In this document: piece by piece, positions 1-8,086 of the stretch
How the letters are laid out: every line of letters begins with the position of its first letter
Numbering within the stretch: position 1 is the stretch's first letter
Origin: Bacteroidales bacterium
Lineage (GTDB): Bacteria > Bacteroidota > Bacteroidia > Bacteroidales > UBA10428
NCBI GenBank assembly: GCA_016926235.1
Contig: JAFGOZ010000484.1
Span: forward strand, 1 to 49,059
Direction: 5' to 3'
Length of the DNA stretch: 49,059 nt
Translations under genes and position numbers: made by a program
The notes under the pieces: model-generated
What the model was told of the DNA's origin: nothing
Seen by the model: the letters and a program-made list of their open reading frames with translations, nothing else
Database searches by the model: none

Positions 1-107
1 CCCCGAAGGGGGCTACGTCACTTGATTTACTGAAATTAGGTTATCTGCGCATTATTAGGATGAACCAGAAAAAATGTACCACGGAAGGGCCCTCCGGGCA
101 AGGGATG

Positions 108-455
108 TCAACCCTTCAGACTATCCCGCTGCTTCTTCGTCAACCCCGCCACCACCAGCCCATACGAATCCACAATCCATTCCCGGATGAGGGTATCGGG
201 GATGGAGCCGTTGAGTTGAATGGTATTCCAGTGCTTTTTGCTCATGTGATAGCCCGGGGTGACGGAAGGATATTGCTCCCGCAGGACAATGGCCTTTTCG
301 GGATCGCATTTAAGGCTGAGAGTCCTGTCTTCCAGGCTGGTGAGGGCAAACATCTTGCCCATTACCTTGAATACCAAAGCATCATCGTCAAATGGGAAGC
401 TTTCCGTGACGGCTTTCAGGGACAGGCAGAATTCGCGGAGGGTTTCGGGGGACAT
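108..455 (-). CDS. MmcQ/YjbR-family DNA-binding-like protein
   Basis: 115-aa cytoplasmic protein of the MmcQ/YjbR (CyaY-like fold) family. The whole length matches the family layout: an N-terminal helix with LREFCLSLKAVTESFPF, a central strand pair around FKVMGKMFALTSLE, the segment YPSVTPGYHMSKKHWNTI (the conserved GYHM-KKHW block, about residues 66-78) and a C-terminal helix with LIREWIVDSYGLVVAGLTKKQR. Members bind nucleic acid or are of unknown cellular role, so the biochemical function here is open. The ATG at 455 gives the standard family length. The gene stands alone between the left window edge and a GTTGTAA-type simple repeat lying immediately upstream of its start, so any promoter must lie within or beyond that repeat. 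Confidence 0.88.
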   Translation of the reverse strand: MSPETLREFCLSLKAVTESFPFDDDALVFKVMGKMFALTSLEDRTLSLKCDPEKAIVLREQYPSVTPGYHMSKKHWNTIQLNGSIPDTLIREWIVDSYGLVVAGLTKKQRDSLKG

Positions 456-462
456 GGGGGGA

Positions 463-529
463 GGTTGTAATTGTTGTAATTGTTGTAAGAGTTGTAAAGG
501 TTGTGGGTTGTAGGTTGTAGGTTGTGAGG
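463..529. repeat. GTTGTAA-type imperfect tandem repeat
   Basis: About nine imperfect copies of a 6-9-bp unit (GTTGTAATT, GTTGTAAGA, GTTGTAAAG, GTTGTGG, GTTGTAG). They fill the gap between the start of the MmcQ-like gene and the stop of the next lipoprotein gene. It is one of several short-unit arrays in this window that occupy intergenic gaps and stop at gene edges. Confidence 0.8.
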
Positions 530-535
530 ATGGCT

Positions 536-2713
536 TTACCAGAGATCAACGGTTAACAGCCCTTTGCTTATTGTTGCAATCTCGTCAAACTCATATCCGT
601 TAATATAAGCAGTATTATCATAATATTCTTTTCTGTATTCAATAATATCAAGATAATTAAGGATATTATTACCTGAAACAACAAAAGATAAGTGATTATC
701 CAATGGAACGTTCAAGCATTTTATGCGTCTTTCAATTTCCCTGTTGTTATTCCATCCCGGTTGATTTTCACTCTCATTATCTGTAAAATCAATACTCACT
801 AATAAATGCGTTTCCGGATCGATAATCACTTCAATCGCACCCCAATAGCGCATATAACCTTCAGTATAATCCCATGCGGCAGTATACGTGCTTTCATTAA
901 CAGAATGAAGTTCCCCGCCGGTTCTCACATCACTTGAAAAGGTGTATTGTACATTATTTATAAAACGGCTCCCATCGTCCCATTTATAGTATACGTTTAC
1001 ACTGCTAAGCCAGATCGAACATCCGGTAATGTCTAATTGTTCAATCTCTTTCCGCTCCACATCCAGTTTAAGTGTTGAATAATGGTAACTTTCTTCATCC
1101 GGCGCACAATAGCAGTTCACCACCATGGCCAGCAGGTCACGGCCTTCATCTTTCATCTGCTTGAGATTCGAAATACTGATTTCATGGCCCTCCTGGATTA
1201 AATTTATTTCCTTTGTGCGGCTAAGATAGCTAAAAACCAGTAGTTTATAGTCTGAAGCGGTAAGATCTTCACTGTTGACCTTCAAGGTTACTGTCGAAGA
1301 TTCCTTTATGAGGTCATCATCGGTGTCGAAGTAAAAAATCTTGGCCGACAAATCACTGTAATTATCTGCATAGCTGGCCTTTCCCTGACTTGTCAGATAG
1401 GATGGGAAGTACTTTTTAAAGGTAATATGTGTATTCTGGAGGATCAATTTGTCAATGCTCTCACCCGAAAGATCATAAATGTTGCCCTCCAGGTAGCTTC
1501 GGAAGTAATCCGGTAACCAAAGATCAACAGGTTTTTGAATAGTTTCACAAATACGTTGCAGGGTGGATCCACCCCACACCAATCGCAACAAATCAATACT
1601 GGAAAGTACACCATTTCCATAATTGTCAAGAAGATATTCAATAAAGTACTCTGAGTCATACCATTCATTAAGACCAAGAAAAGAATTATCATTGTGTCTT
1701 TCAGGAGGAATCGTATCGAGGCATTGATATAGCAACCAGCGGCCTATATTACTGTCAAACCAGCCATATTTACAACGGCTATTCATCATATGCATATACT
1801 CTGTAAAATACAAGAATATATTTAAAGGGGCCTCTTGCCTAATCTTAAGTTCGTTATCCGGAAAGTAATCCAGAAAAAAGACACAAAAAGTGTTTTTCCT
1901 AAACTGCAGATTCCTCCTTTCTTCCTGACTATGGCAATGAAAAAAGTCAAAATTCCTGGGGAATTGCAGTCCTTCAAATTTAGTGGCGTTAAATCCCAGG
2001 GAGTAGAGCAATTGATAGAAGTCCTCAAAAAAAGTAAAATATTTTTGAACAACCGAATGGTCCAGTGTAACCGGATATCTTATTGTAATGTTGGAAGAAG
2101 GGGATTCAAAGGTGCGGTATTTGGTTAATGCCATAAAAATATCGTAAAAAGCATCATCGTCTGCCTTATCCTGCAAACCGGCATTGTCTTTGCTGCTTTT
2201 CAGGTCATTCGGATCAATGCTTCGCTTAAAATACCCGGTGAGATAACCCGAAGATTCCTGGCAATCCATCAGATCATAACCAAAAAATGTTGAATCTACC
2301 AGTACATCATAAGCGTGCCCGCCATGACAGATGTAGGTATCATCAGTAAGTGGGCCGCTGTATTTCAGTTTAATAAGCAGTGAATCCTTTAAATCAGCCG
2401 GAAGCCCTTTAATCTTATACAATTGCGTAACAGCAGGACTACTTAATTCCAGGCCAGCGTCGGACACAAAAACCTCGAGTTTGCAATCGGATGTGAACGC
2501 GCCCGGCGGTACGATAAGTGTCAGACTGTCCATTTCAAGCGACCCGCCGCCAATTCCAATCGTTTGCGTGAGGATGGGCTTCCCGTTGGGGTTATTATCA
2601 GGCGGAAGAAACGCATCTTCATCTTTCTGGCAACCTGAGAAAAGAACAGACATGGCACAAATCAGTAAATAAAGGCGTATGCGCCTTTGCTGGTGAGCAG
2701 GAATTGTATTCAT
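536..2713 (-). CDS. Large secreted lipoprotein with N-terminal ZU5-like domain, function unknown
   Basis: 725-aa protein. A lysine/arginine-poor hydrophobic signal segment ends in the lipobox LFSGC (Cys at about residue 28), followed by an acidic QKDED sequence. Acidic residues just after the lipidated Cys are typical of surface-exposed Bacteroidota lipoproteins. Residues about 45-120 contain GGSLEMDSLTLIVPPGAF, a pattern like ZU5 domains (a GG turn, then l-iPpGAf). The centre (about 205-420) is rich in Tyr/Phe/Trp and contains a segment around YFTEYMHMMNSR. This resembles the position of a zinc-peptidase helix but lacks a full HExxH, so I do not call a peptidase. The C-terminal third is predicted beta-rich. 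It is monocistronic and flanked by a simple repeat at its 3' end. I do not recognise a named family over the full length. Confidence 0.8.
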   Translation of the reverse strand: MNTIPAHQQRRIRLYLLICAMSVLFSGCQKDEDAFLPPDNNPNGKPILTQTIGIGGGSLEMDSLTLIVPPGAFTSDCKLEVFVSDAGLELSSPAVTQLYKIKGLPADLKDSLLIKLKYSGPLTDDTYICHGGHAYDVLVDSTFFGYDLMDCQESSGYLTGYFKRSIDPNDLKSSKDNAGLQDKADDDAFYDIFMALTKYRTFESPSSNITIRYPVTLDHSVVQKYFTFFEDFYQLLYSLGFNATKFEGLQFPRNFDFFHCHSQEERRNLQFRKNTFCVFFLDYFPDNELKIRQEAPLNIFLYFTEYMHMMNSRCKYGWFDSNIGRWLLYQCLDTIPPERHNDNSFLGLNEWYDSEYFIEYLLDNYGNGVLSSIDLLRLVWGGSTLQRICETIQKPVDLWLPDYFRSYLEGNIYDLSGESIDKLILQNTHITFKKYFPSYLTSQGKASYADNYSDLSAKIFYFDTDDDLIKESSTVTLKVNSEDLTASDYKLLVFSYLSRTKEINLIQEGHEISISNLKQMKDEGRDLLAMVVNCYCAPDEESYHYSTLKLDVERKEIEQLDITGCSIWLSSVNVYYKWDDGSRFINNVQYTFSSDVRTGGELHSVNESTYTAAWDYTEGYMRYWGAIEVIIDPETHLLVSIDFTDNESENQPGWNNNREIERRIKCLNVPLDNHLSFVVSGNNILNYLDIIEYRKEYYDNTAYINGYEFDEIATISKGLLTVDLW

Positions 2714-3043
2714 GGCAAATCCTGAATTAATGATTTCCTGGAAATAATAAAAATGCTGACAATGTGCATTATAAGTTATAAAATTCAGGAATCAATGTCA
2801 ATAGTTTTGGCTTCTTTTTGATGAATAGTCTAAAACTAAAAACCAAAAGTGCGCTTTAGGCATCCCTATGGGAAGAAGTGAATAATGAAATGGGATATTT
2901 ACATTTTACTCAATACGCTGAGTAAAATACTCAAAATCATGAAATTTTCCAAGAAGAAATAATTTCTCGCGGATTTTCGCAGATGAGTACGCAGATTTAC
3001 GCAGATTGGGAGGCCATGGGGAGGTTGCGGGTTTTGGGAGATA
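2714..3043. other. Intergenic region with palindrome and CGCAGATT-type repeats
   Basis: About 330 bp with no convincing gene. The left part, upstream of the lipoprotein start, is AT-rich and should carry its promoter, though I see no clear TAnnTTTG box. A strong inverted repeat lies at 2903-2928. At 2964-3010 a run of CGCGGATT/CGCAGATT units resembles the degenerate repeats at 10.7 kb and 22.9 kb. The right edge abuts the stop of the AbiEii-like gene. Confidence 0.6.
2903..2928. promoter_or_regulatory. TTTTACTCA/TGAGTAAAA inverted repeat, possible operator
   Basis: Perfect 10-bp arms (ATTTTACTCA at 2903-2912 and TGAGTAAAAT at 2919-2928) separated by 6 bp. The half-site matches the TGAGTAA half-site of the palindrome over the promoter of the winged-helix regulator at 48.87 kb. 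It could be a distant operator of that regulator or simply a hairpin. No T-tract follows on either strand, so an intrinsic terminator is unlikely. Confidence 0.4.
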
Positions 3044-3679
3044 TCACAGGTTTTGGGTTTTGGCGTATTGCAGGACTGTTTTTTCAAGATGACGTTTAAT
3101 CTTATCCCATTTTAAACCAGGATCTTTCACAAGAACAGGCCAGTCCGACAGGTCAACCTCCTCAAAATAGATCAGGCTTTTCAGGATAAAAGTATCATTT
3201 TCCTGGTTGTATTTGGTTTTGTAAAATGACAACAAGGCCTCCAGGTTAAAATGTTCCAGAAGATAATAGATGTCAATAAAATCTTTTGAACGCTGACCGC
3301 TTGTTGAAACTGCATTGAGTTTCATGGCCGCTATGTCCTGCATGGAAAGCATCACAATACCTGAAATGGTAGCAGGTTCCAGGAGATAAGGGTAACGATG
3401 TGACAGGAAATCAACCTTAATGTCGTTTATACTGCCTTTAAGTGTACAAATGTCTGTATATGTCAGTTGATAGGGAAAATCCTGGTGAATGTTTTCAAGA
3501 AGCCGGGATGCATCAAATGAGAAATTGGAAAATAGGTCTATGTCAATCGATTTTCTATGGCCAAGATAGATTGCCAGTGCCGTGCCGCCAACCAGATAAA
3601 ATCCCTGCAAATATTCTTTAGCCTGCAAGGTTTTTATTAGTTCTAGTGTCGGGATATCAATGGCTTCCTGGTGTAACAT
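3044..3679 (-). CDS. AbiEii/AbiGii-type nucleotidyltransferase (toxin-family)
   Basis: 211-aa soluble protein of the AbiEii/AbiGii nucleotidyltransferase (DUF1814) family. The active-site motif VGGTALAIYLGHRKSIDIDLFS spans about residues 30-51. It carries the GG-T-A signature and the two carboxylates of the S-D-D block (here SIDIDLF). The middle segment MLSMQDIAAMKLNAVSTSGQRSKDFIDIYYLLE (about 110-142) is the conserved helical core with the K-R-D-xxDIYYLL motif. Family members include type IV toxins that modify tRNA or other nucleotides, and many chromosomal members are uncharacterised. It follows a DUF6922-like gene with a 37-bp overlap, which fits a translationally coupled two-gene toxin-antitoxin module. 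All expected catalytic residues appear intact. Confidence 0.85.
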   Translation of the reverse strand: MLHQEAIDIPTLELIKTLQAKEYLQGFYLVGGTALAIYLGHRKSIDIDLFSNFSFDASRLLENIHQDFPYQLTYTDICTLKGSINDIKVDFLSHRYPYLLEPATISGIVMLSMQDIAAMKLNAVSTSGQRSKDFIDIYYLLEHFNLEALLSFYKTKYNQENDTFILKSLIYFEEVDLSDWPVLVKDPGLKWDKIKRHLEKTVLQYAKTQNL

Positions 3680-3972
3680 TTGAAGTCAGTTTTTGATAGA
3701 TTGAAAAGCTTCGCCATAAAATTCAGTGTCTTTGGATCGATGAAGTTTAGTTTCCGAATTACATCAATAACTTCCGATCTGCCGTAATTACTAATGATGA
3801 GGCTTATTTCACCCAATGTACCGTATGTGATAATACGTTCAATGACCAGTCGTTTGTTTGCAGTATCATCTATTGCTGACCGGTCAACATCCCAGAAATA
3901 GTGCGGCTTAAGCTGTCCAATTATATGCTGTTTGGGATTCTTTTTCTGCATGGTAAAGCTGTCGTTTCCCAA
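3643..3972 (-). CDS. DUF6922-like protein, likely antitoxin partner of the AbiEii-type gene
   Basis: 109-aa protein with a conserved N-terminal phrase LKPHYFWDVDRSAID, then KRLVIERIITYGTLGEI and a C-terminal part ending in FKCYTRKP. This layout (FWDVD, then K-R-xIERVLxYG, then FxCY) is the DUF6922 pattern commonly found just upstream of AbiEii-type nucleotidyltransferases in Bacteroidota. I infer an antitoxin or cognate regulator role from that position; it has not been shown biochemically. An internal ATG at 3951 (MQKKNPK) is an equally plausible start, giving 102 aa. Its 3' end overlaps the nucleotidyltransferase start by 37 bp, so the two must be co-translated. The gene is divergent from the lipoprotein at 4086. 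Confidence 0.72.
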   Translation of the reverse strand: MGNDSFTMQKKNPKQHIIGQLKPHYFWDVDRSAIDDTANKRLVIERIITYGTLGEISLIISNYGRSEVIDVIRKLNFIDPKTLNFMAKLFNLSKTDFKCYTRKPLISRH

Positions 3973-4085
3973 AGATAAGAAAAAACGGGCACTTATCCCA
4001 TATCTACAAACAGGTCGTTCCTACGGAACTTGGGAAGATAAATGCTCAGGAAAAATCTCTATATTTATTTCCCAAATCATAAATC

Positions 4086-5159
4086 ATGAAAACACCCTGC
4101 CTCCTTGTCTTTGTTGCTCTTATTGCCTTCTGCGGCTGCACCCGCAAACCGGACCGGATCATCGGCGTGAAGATCTACGAATATTCCGGTGACTATGATG
4201 CCCTGGCCCAAAAGTGGGAAGAAGCCGGTATCAACACGGCTTTTGTCAGCACCAGCCTTGCAGCCAACGACACTTTCCGGCAGGCATTGCGGAAACATCA
4301 CATCCCGGTATTTATCATTTTCCCGGTATTTCAGAACCCCGAATTCTTGAAGGAGGACAGCAGCATCTACGCCATCACCGACAAGGGCGAAAAAGCCAGG
4401 AATGACTGGGTGGAATTCGTATGTCCCTCCCGCGCTGGCTACCGGAACTCAAAAACGGCGGAACTGGCAGGCCTGGTCAAACGATACGATCCCGACGGCA
4501 TCAGCATCGATTTCATCCGGCATTTTGTTTTTTGGGAGATGATCTATCCCGACCGGACACCGGAGAGCATCGACCGGGCATGCTACTGTGACAATTGTCT
4601 GGCAGAGTTTTCCTATAAACAGGGCATTGACCTGCCGGATACCTGTGTTTCCACGCCACAAAAGGCCCGCTTCATCGCTTCAAATTACGCCGCGCAATAC
4701 GACAGCTTCCGGTGCTTCCTGGTCACTACAATGGTGAAGGACCTGGCGGAAACGGCAAAAGACATTAAACCGACACTGAAGATCAGCGTGCATGCCGTAC
4801 CATGGCGGGAAGGTGATTTTGGCGGGGCGAACATCCGGGTGGCAGGTCAGGATTTAGCGCAGATCGCGCCGTATGCCGATTTCATATCCCCCATGTGCTA
4901 TTCCCAGATGCTGAAGCGCGATGCCGCCTGGATCAGCAGCGTGGTGGCAGATATGGACAAACGTGCCCCGGGCAAGATACTGCCCAGCATCCAGGTGTAC
5001 CCGTATTACATTGATGATGCGTTCACGGCGGAGGATTTCAGGTTGTGCATGGACGCAGCGCTGGATGAGCCTTCGAGGGGAGTGGTATTCTGGTCGTGGC
5101 CGCTGCTGGAGAAGGAGAAGAGGAGGATTGAGGTTGTGGGGGAGGAGGTGAAAAACTAA
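4086..5159 (+). CDS. Lipoprotein with TIM-barrel glycoside-hydrolase-like domain
   Basis: 357-aa lipoprotein. A short signal segment (CLLVFVALIAFCGC) has the likely lipidated Cys at about residue 16-18. The mature part opens with the beta-strand IIGVKIYEY and repeats strand/helix units as in TIM barrels. PDGISIDFIRHF (about 136-147) matches the strand-4 D-G-I-x-x-D-x-I-R pattern of hypothetical glycoside hydrolase (GHL) families. CYCDNCLAEF (about 166-175), a Cys-x-Cys-x-x-Cys cluster often seen in these proteins, follows it. DFISPMCYSQM and SIQVYPYYIDD represent later barrel strands, and VFWSWPLL ends the barrel. It is predicted to sit on the cell surface or in the periplasm and act on a polysaccharide; the substrate is unknown. 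Base composition is GC-richer than the upstream genes. Confidence 0.75.
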   Translation: MKTPCLLVFVALIAFCGCTRKPDRIIGVKIYEYSGDYDALAQKWEEAGINTAFVSTSLAANDTFRQALRKHHIPVFIIFPVFQNPEFLKEDSSIYAITDKGEKARNDWVEFVCPSRAGYRNSKTAELAGLVKRYDPDGISIDFIRHFVFWEMIYPDRTPESIDRACYCDNCLAEFSYKQGIDLPDTCVSTPQKARFIASNYAAQYDSFRCFLVTTMVKDLAETAKDIKPTLKISVHAVPWREGDFGGANIRVAGQDLAQIAPYADFISPMCYSQMLKRDAAWISSVVADMDKRAPGKILPSIQVYPYYIDDAFTAEDFRLCMDAALDEPSRGVVFWSWPLLEKEKRRIEVVGEEVKN

Positions 5160-5249
5160 TAGTGAATAGTGAATAGTGAATGGTGAATAGTGAATAGTGA
5201 ATAGTGAATGGTGAATGGTGAATAGTGAATAGTTGAATAGGTGAAATAG
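5158..5249. repeat. TAGTGAA heptamer tandem repeat
   Basis: About ten near-perfect copies of TAGTGAA (variants TGGTGAA, TAGTTGAA) begin at the stop codon of the glycosidase-like lipoprotein and run directly into the palindromic element that follows. A related GTGGAATA array precedes the second copy of that element at about 7838-7862. Confidence 0.85.
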
Positions 5250-5250
5250 T

Positions 5251-5486
5251 AATTCAACCTCTACAAGGTTGAAAAGACTTATGATTGTACTGTTTCTACA
5301 ATAATGTAACCTCTACGAGGTTGAAATGACGTATGATTGTTCTGTTTCTACAATAATGCAACCTCTACGAGGTTAATTGGGAGTCATTGTTTGAAAAAAC
5401 CTTGTAGAGGTTTAATTATTGTAGAAACTAGCGTGAATATCCAAACTCACAACCTTGTAGAGGTTGAATTATTTTATAGAGGCACC
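5251..5486. repeat. Palindromic composite element, copy 1 (CAACCTC-TAC-GAGGTTG family)
   Basis: Three forward units of about 55 bp each begin with AACCTCTACRAGGTT, a hairpin with 7-bp arms and a 3-nt loop in its best form. They continue with a shared spacer ending TTTCTACAATAATG. Two inverted units follow (AACCTTGTAGAGGTT, with TTATTGTAGAAA reading inverted). The outer ends AATTCAACCTCTAC and GTAGAGGTTGAATT are inverted copies, so the whole is a large imperfect palindrome. It ends 4 bp from the stop codon of the minus-strand T9SS gene. This organisation resembles REP/BIME elements. No transposase is encoded inside it. Confidence 0.85.
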
Positions 5487-5489
5487 AAC

Positions 5490-7619
5490 CTATTTCACAA
5501 TCACTAACTTCTGAATGGAACTGGTCGAATTTGTAATCAAAGCAACGTAATACAGTCCAGCCGGCAGATCGTTGACATTCACGATAAACTCATGATCATC
5601 CGCAGGTAGCAATCCCTTGTGGATTTCACTGACCCATTGTCCCTGGCTGTCATATATGACAAGTTCTACATGATCCGGTTTTTCCATTGAAAAACTGATC
5701 AGACAGGACATTTTTGCAGGGTTGGGATATACTCTTACAATGTCGTTTCCTGTATTCCTTTCCAAACCTGATACACCGGTTACGGTAATATAATCCGTTT
5801 TCGTCAGGGTATCAGCACCTCCGCTTCCTGTGACTATTAAGGAAACCGCGAAGGTTCCGGTGTTGGGATACGCGTGCGTCGGATTTTGATCAGAACTTTT
5901 GCTCCCGTCCCCGAAATCCCAGGCCCAGGTTGATATTTCTCCCGTGGAATTGTCCGCGAAGGTAACCGTAAGCGGGGCGTTGCCGCTGGTGTAATCGCAT
6001 GTAAATTCTGCCACCGGCGGGGGATAATTGACCGAAATATAATCCGTTTTGGTTTCCGTATCGGCTCCCCCGGGTCCGGTAACTGTCAAAGCAACCGTAT
6101 AGGTCCCGGCTGTGGCATATTCGTGATTTGGATTCTGCGCCGTACTTGTAGTAGCGTCTCCGAAATCCCATGACCAGCCGGAGATTTCCCCGGTGGAATT
6201 ATCGGTGAAACTAACGGTCAATGGCATAATGCCATTGGTTTTATCACTGGTGAATGCTGCAACCGGCGGAGGAACAAGTATGGTGATATAGTCCGCCTTG
6301 GATTCCGTATCAGTGCCGCCTGCCCCGGTGACTGTCAGAGTAACTGTATAAATTCCGGCAGCCGTATACGTGTGATTGGGATTGTGTTCGGTGCTGCCGG
6401 TCCCGTCACCAAAGTCCCACGACCATTGCAGAATGCTTCCGGTTGACAGATCGGAGAAGTTAACGGTATAAGGATAAATGCCTGAAACCGTATTTGCTTC
6501 AAAATCGGCAAACGGAGGTTCGGCATAGTACAGGGCCCCGATATCCGGAATGGAACCATCCGGATCGGCCATGGCAGGATCTCCGGCATCGATGCACGGC
6601 GATGCGAAGGTTAGGTTGAAGTCATTGTCTTCGGGATCCACAAACAACGGGTCAACAGAAATATCAGTTACACCAGGAGCAAGGTTCACATAGTTCTTTG
6701 TATTCCTCCATACGTTGTTGTACCTGATATTGGCACCCAGGGTATCTTCGGACCATATACCGGTGCCGTTATCCGATATGATGTTGTTTACAATTTCAAA
6801 TTCGATAGAGTCAAATTCGGCACCATAATAAATCCCGTTTTCGGCATTGTTGACGATGGTATTGTTGACTAAATCGGCTTCTATAGGATCATCACCGCTG
6901 CAGTGTATACCATTTTTTGAGTTGTTGTATATACGATTCCTGTTGATGTAAGCCCCCACGTAACCACCGGACATGAATCCCCAATTGGCCCACAAACTAA
7001 TACCGTTTCGGTTATTGTAAATCAGGCAGTTCGTGACATCCGGACTTGAGACACCTCTTTTGGGGAAGGTACAGCCACTATACGAACTGCCACTGGCTGC
7101 AATATACAGTCCATCCTGGCTGTTGTTGCGGAAAACGCAGCTGTCGACTTTGGCGTAATTTCTGTTTGAACTGCAGCCGGAAGCGCTGGCTCTCAGGGTA
7201 AGTCCATTGGTGGCATATTGCACCACCACATGCCGGAATGAACTGCTTTCCCCGGTTCCGTAAAGATATATGCCGTCCCAGTCACCGGGCGAAGGTGTTG
7301 ATTTATCGGAGGTAAACACTATCATTGATTCTTTGTTACCGGCTGCAATGATGGTATCGGCATTCCGCACGATTAAATTTGCATATTGCGCGAACCGGAT
7401 TTCCACACCCGGCATGATTGTTAATTTCTTACCTGATTCAATATTGATGGATCCGGTGACCAGGTAAGGAGATCCCGCCGCGGTCCATGTACCGGATACA
7501 TCTCCGGCCGGAATCGTTGTCTGGCAAAAACTCTGGGACGAAACCAGGATCAGGGAAAAGAAAGTGATTGCGAAAAATCGATGAAAACGAGGTACTGGTG
7601 AGTTGGTTGGGTTTTTCAT
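5490..7619 (-). CDS. T9SS-secreted beta-helix / triple-PKD protein
   Basis: 709-aa extracellular protein. A signal peptide at about 1-32 (FFAITFFSLILVSSQSFCQ) is followed by a right-handed parallel beta-helix region at about 50-345. This region has repeated N-N/G-I turns such as VFRNNSQDGLYIAA, RIYNNSKNGIHC and IISDNGTGIW, and ends with DAGDPAMADPDGSIPDIGALY, the usual end-cap of such proteins. Three PKD domains follow (about 368-448, 450-530, 533-613), each with W-S/A-WDFGDG or WDFGDA and a TYTVxLTVTG strand. A type IX sorting domain (about 618-709) has VYPNP, GLYYV and the terminal KLVIVK. It is therefore predicted to cross the outer membrane by T9SS and stay on the surface or be released. 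Beta-helix plus PKD suggests polysaccharide binding or adhesion; I see no catalytic signature. Confidence 0.9.
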   Translation of the reverse strand: MKNPTNSPVPRFHRFFAITFFSLILVSSQSFCQTTIPAGDVSGTWTAAGSPYLVTGSINIESGKKLTIMPGVEIRFAQYANLIVRNADTIIAAGNKESMIVFTSDKSTPSPGDWDGIYLYGTGESSSFRHVVVQYATNGLTLRASASGCSSNRNYAKVDSCVFRNNSQDGLYIAASGSSYSGCTFPKRGVSSPDVTNCLIYNNRNGISLWANWGFMSGGYVGAYINRNRIYNNSKNGIHCSGDDPIEADLVNNTIVNNAENGIYYGAEFDSIEFEIVNNIISDNGTGIWSEDTLGANIRYNNVWRNTKNYVNLAPGVTDISVDPLFVDPEDNDFNLTFASPCIDAGDPAMADPDGSIPDIGALYYAEPPFADFEANTVSGIYPYTVNFSDLSTGSILQWSWDFGDGTGSTEHNPNHTYTAAGIYTVTLTVTGAGGTDTESKADYITILVPPPVAAFTSDKTNGIMPLTVSFTDNSTGEISGWSWDFGDATTSTAQNPNHEYATAGTYTVALTVTGPGGADTETKTDYISVNYPPPVAEFTCDYTSGNAPLTVTFADNSTGEISTWAWDFGDGSKSSDQNPTHAYPNTGTFAVSLIVTGSGGADTLTKTDYITVTGVSGLERNTGNDIVRVYPNPAKMSCLISFSMEKPDHVELVIYDSQGQWVSEIHKGLLPADDHEFIVNVNDLPAGLYYVALITNSTSSIQKLVIVK

Positions 7620-7862
7620 GGTACACAGGTTTAAGTATCTGTTATGGAATGGTCAGGTAGCTCATAGGAATGATTAAACATCAAAGCATCAGGCTAAGAA
7701 TTATGTTAAAAATGGATTTAAGATAATCTTGTGAAGATCCGGGGTGAGATTACTTTATCTAATATAATATTTTATTTGGTATCTGCAAAAGGATTAATGC
7801 AGTTTTAAAACGGGAGGAGGAAGTGAGAAAGGAAAAGTGGAACGGTGGAATAGTGGAATAGT
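7620..7862. other. Intergenic region upstream of the T9SS gene
   Basis: AT-rich stretch that must hold the promoter of the T9SS gene, although no exact TAnnTTTG box was found. Its distal part is a GTGGAATA-like short tandem repeat (about 7838-7862) leading into the second palindromic element. No gene is seen. Confidence 0.55.
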
Positions 7863-8083
7863 AATTCAACCTCTACGAGGTTGAAATGACGTATGATTGT
7901 ACTGTTTCTACAATAATGCAACCTCTACGAGGTTGAAATGACGTATGATTGTACTGTTTCTACAATAATGCAACCTCTACGAGGTTGATTGGAATCATTG
8001 TTTGAAAAAACCTCGTAGAGGTTTAATTATTGTAGAAAAAACCTTGGATATACCTTTTAACAACCTTGTAGAGGTTGAATTAT
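7863..8083. repeat. Palindromic composite element, copy 2
   Basis: Same architecture as the element at 5251-5486, with better-conserved units. Two full units start CAACCTCTACGAGGTTG, a perfect hairpin with 7-bp arms and loop TAC. Both carry an identical spacer ending TTTCTACAATAATG. A third palindrome and two inverted units follow, ending GTAGAGGTTGAATT. The right end lies 4 bp from the stop codon of the Wzi-like gene, mirroring the placement of copy 1 at its own minus-strand gene. It could act as a transcription end or RNA 3' stabiliser, but mobility by a trans-acting REP-type transposase is also possible. Confidence 0.87.
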
Positions 8084-8086
8084 TTA

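Noticed and set aside
5158..5249. Origin-like iterons
   Set aside because: The heptamer array has no DnaA boxes or replication gene nearby and similar arrays occur at many intergenic gaps.
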